A stretch of DNA of 5,074 bases. It comes from Candidatus Omnitrophota bacterium. Its GTDB lineage: Bacteria; Omnitrophota; Gorgyraeia; Gygaellales; Profunditerraquicolaceae. A program made the translations under genes and the position numbers. Positions 4,972 to 5,074 of the stretch are shown piece by piece. The stretch covers positions 1 to 5,074 of the forward strand of contig JAHISH010000124.1 of the NCBI GenBank assembly GCA_018818365.1, given 5' to 3'. Positions within the stretch are counted from its first letter, which is position 1. Every line of letters begins with the position of its first letter. The notes under the pieces were generated by a model that was not told the origin of the DNA, did not search any database, and saw only the letters and a program-made list of their open reading frames with translations.

Positions 4972-5074
4972 GTGGGCAATCTGACTACCACGGAAAACCA
5001 GAAACACGCTCAGGAGGCGCCTGTACGGCCACCGAAGAGGTCTCTGGATTACCAACAGATAAGTCTCTATAAAG
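4972..5074 (+). CDS. N-terminal fragment of an unidentified protein (3' end outside the window)
   Basis: A GTG directly after the TAA of the second ligase opens a frame that stays open for 34 codons to the window end. The visible N-terminus is polar and uncharacteristic: Met-Gly-Asn-Leu-Thr-Thr-Thr-Glu-Asn-Gln, a Pro-Val-Arg-Pro-Pro-Lys-Arg stretch, then Leu-Asp-Tyr-Gln-Gln-Ile-Ser-Leu-Tyr-Lys. It has no signal peptide, no membrane segment and no motif I can name, and it looks like a flexible leader before a domain. The zero-gap junction and good ribosome-binding site place it in the ligase operon, so its product probably works with the two ligases, for example as a supplier or modifier of their substrate. 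A radical-SAM aminomutase of the KamA type crossed my mind as a possible partner for such ligases, but nothing in these 34 residues proves it. Confidence 0.6.
   Translation, partial: MGNLTTTENQKHAQEAPVRPPKRSLDYQQISLYK

Overview
The window is a gene-dense bacterial segment of moderate GC content. All genes lie on the + strand and are nearly back to back. I infer an anaerobic or facultative, probably uncultured bacterium that makes a [NiFe]-hydrogenase, because a complete hypE is present. A bacterial PAC2-family protein and non-canonical Ddl-like ligases would fit a deep-branching or candidate phylum such as Omnitrophota. That placement is a guess from gene flavour and cannot be settled from this sequence.

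Region A (1-2821) is a tight operon. It starts with the last 33 codons of a gene whose tail looks like the C-terminus of an M20 metallopeptidase/deacylase. After 12 nt comes a PAC2-family protein with a helical C-terminal extension. A YihX-like HAD hydrolase follows, sharing one base with the PAC2 stop (TAATG). Last is hypE, whose likely start lies 8 nt inside the HAD gene. HypE ends in the diagnostic Pro-Arg-Ile-Cys, so it should be the enzyme that makes the cyanide ligands of the [NiFe] active site. The PAC2 and HAD genes are not classical hyp genes. Their tight linkage to hypE is suggestive but unexplained.

Region B (2822-2978) is the only sizeable non-coding gap (157 nt). It holds a good sigma-70-type promoter (TTGACA, 17-nt spacer, extended -10) and, about 70 nt downstream, a perfect 9-bp hairpin followed by a T-rich run, which looks like an intrinsic terminator. 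The next start codon lies only 16 nt after the hairpin and has no visible Shine-Dalgarno sequence. This gap therefore either ends the hyp-type operon and emits a short RNA, or is a conditional leader of the ligase operon.

Region C (2979-5074) holds two tandem paralogous ATP-grasp ligases of the D-alanine-D-alanine ligase (COG1181-like) fold, 1 nt apart. An open frame with a GTG start and a good Shine-Dalgarno sequence follows immediately and runs off the window. The ligases keep the ATP- and metal-binding residues but lack the usual Ddl substrate signature. I infer that they join amino acids or similar carboxylates and amines in a small biosynthetic pathway, rather than being the housekeeping cell-wall enzyme. 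This pair is the most interesting part of the window. No RNA genes of known family, mobile elements, CRISPR arrays or long repeats were seen.
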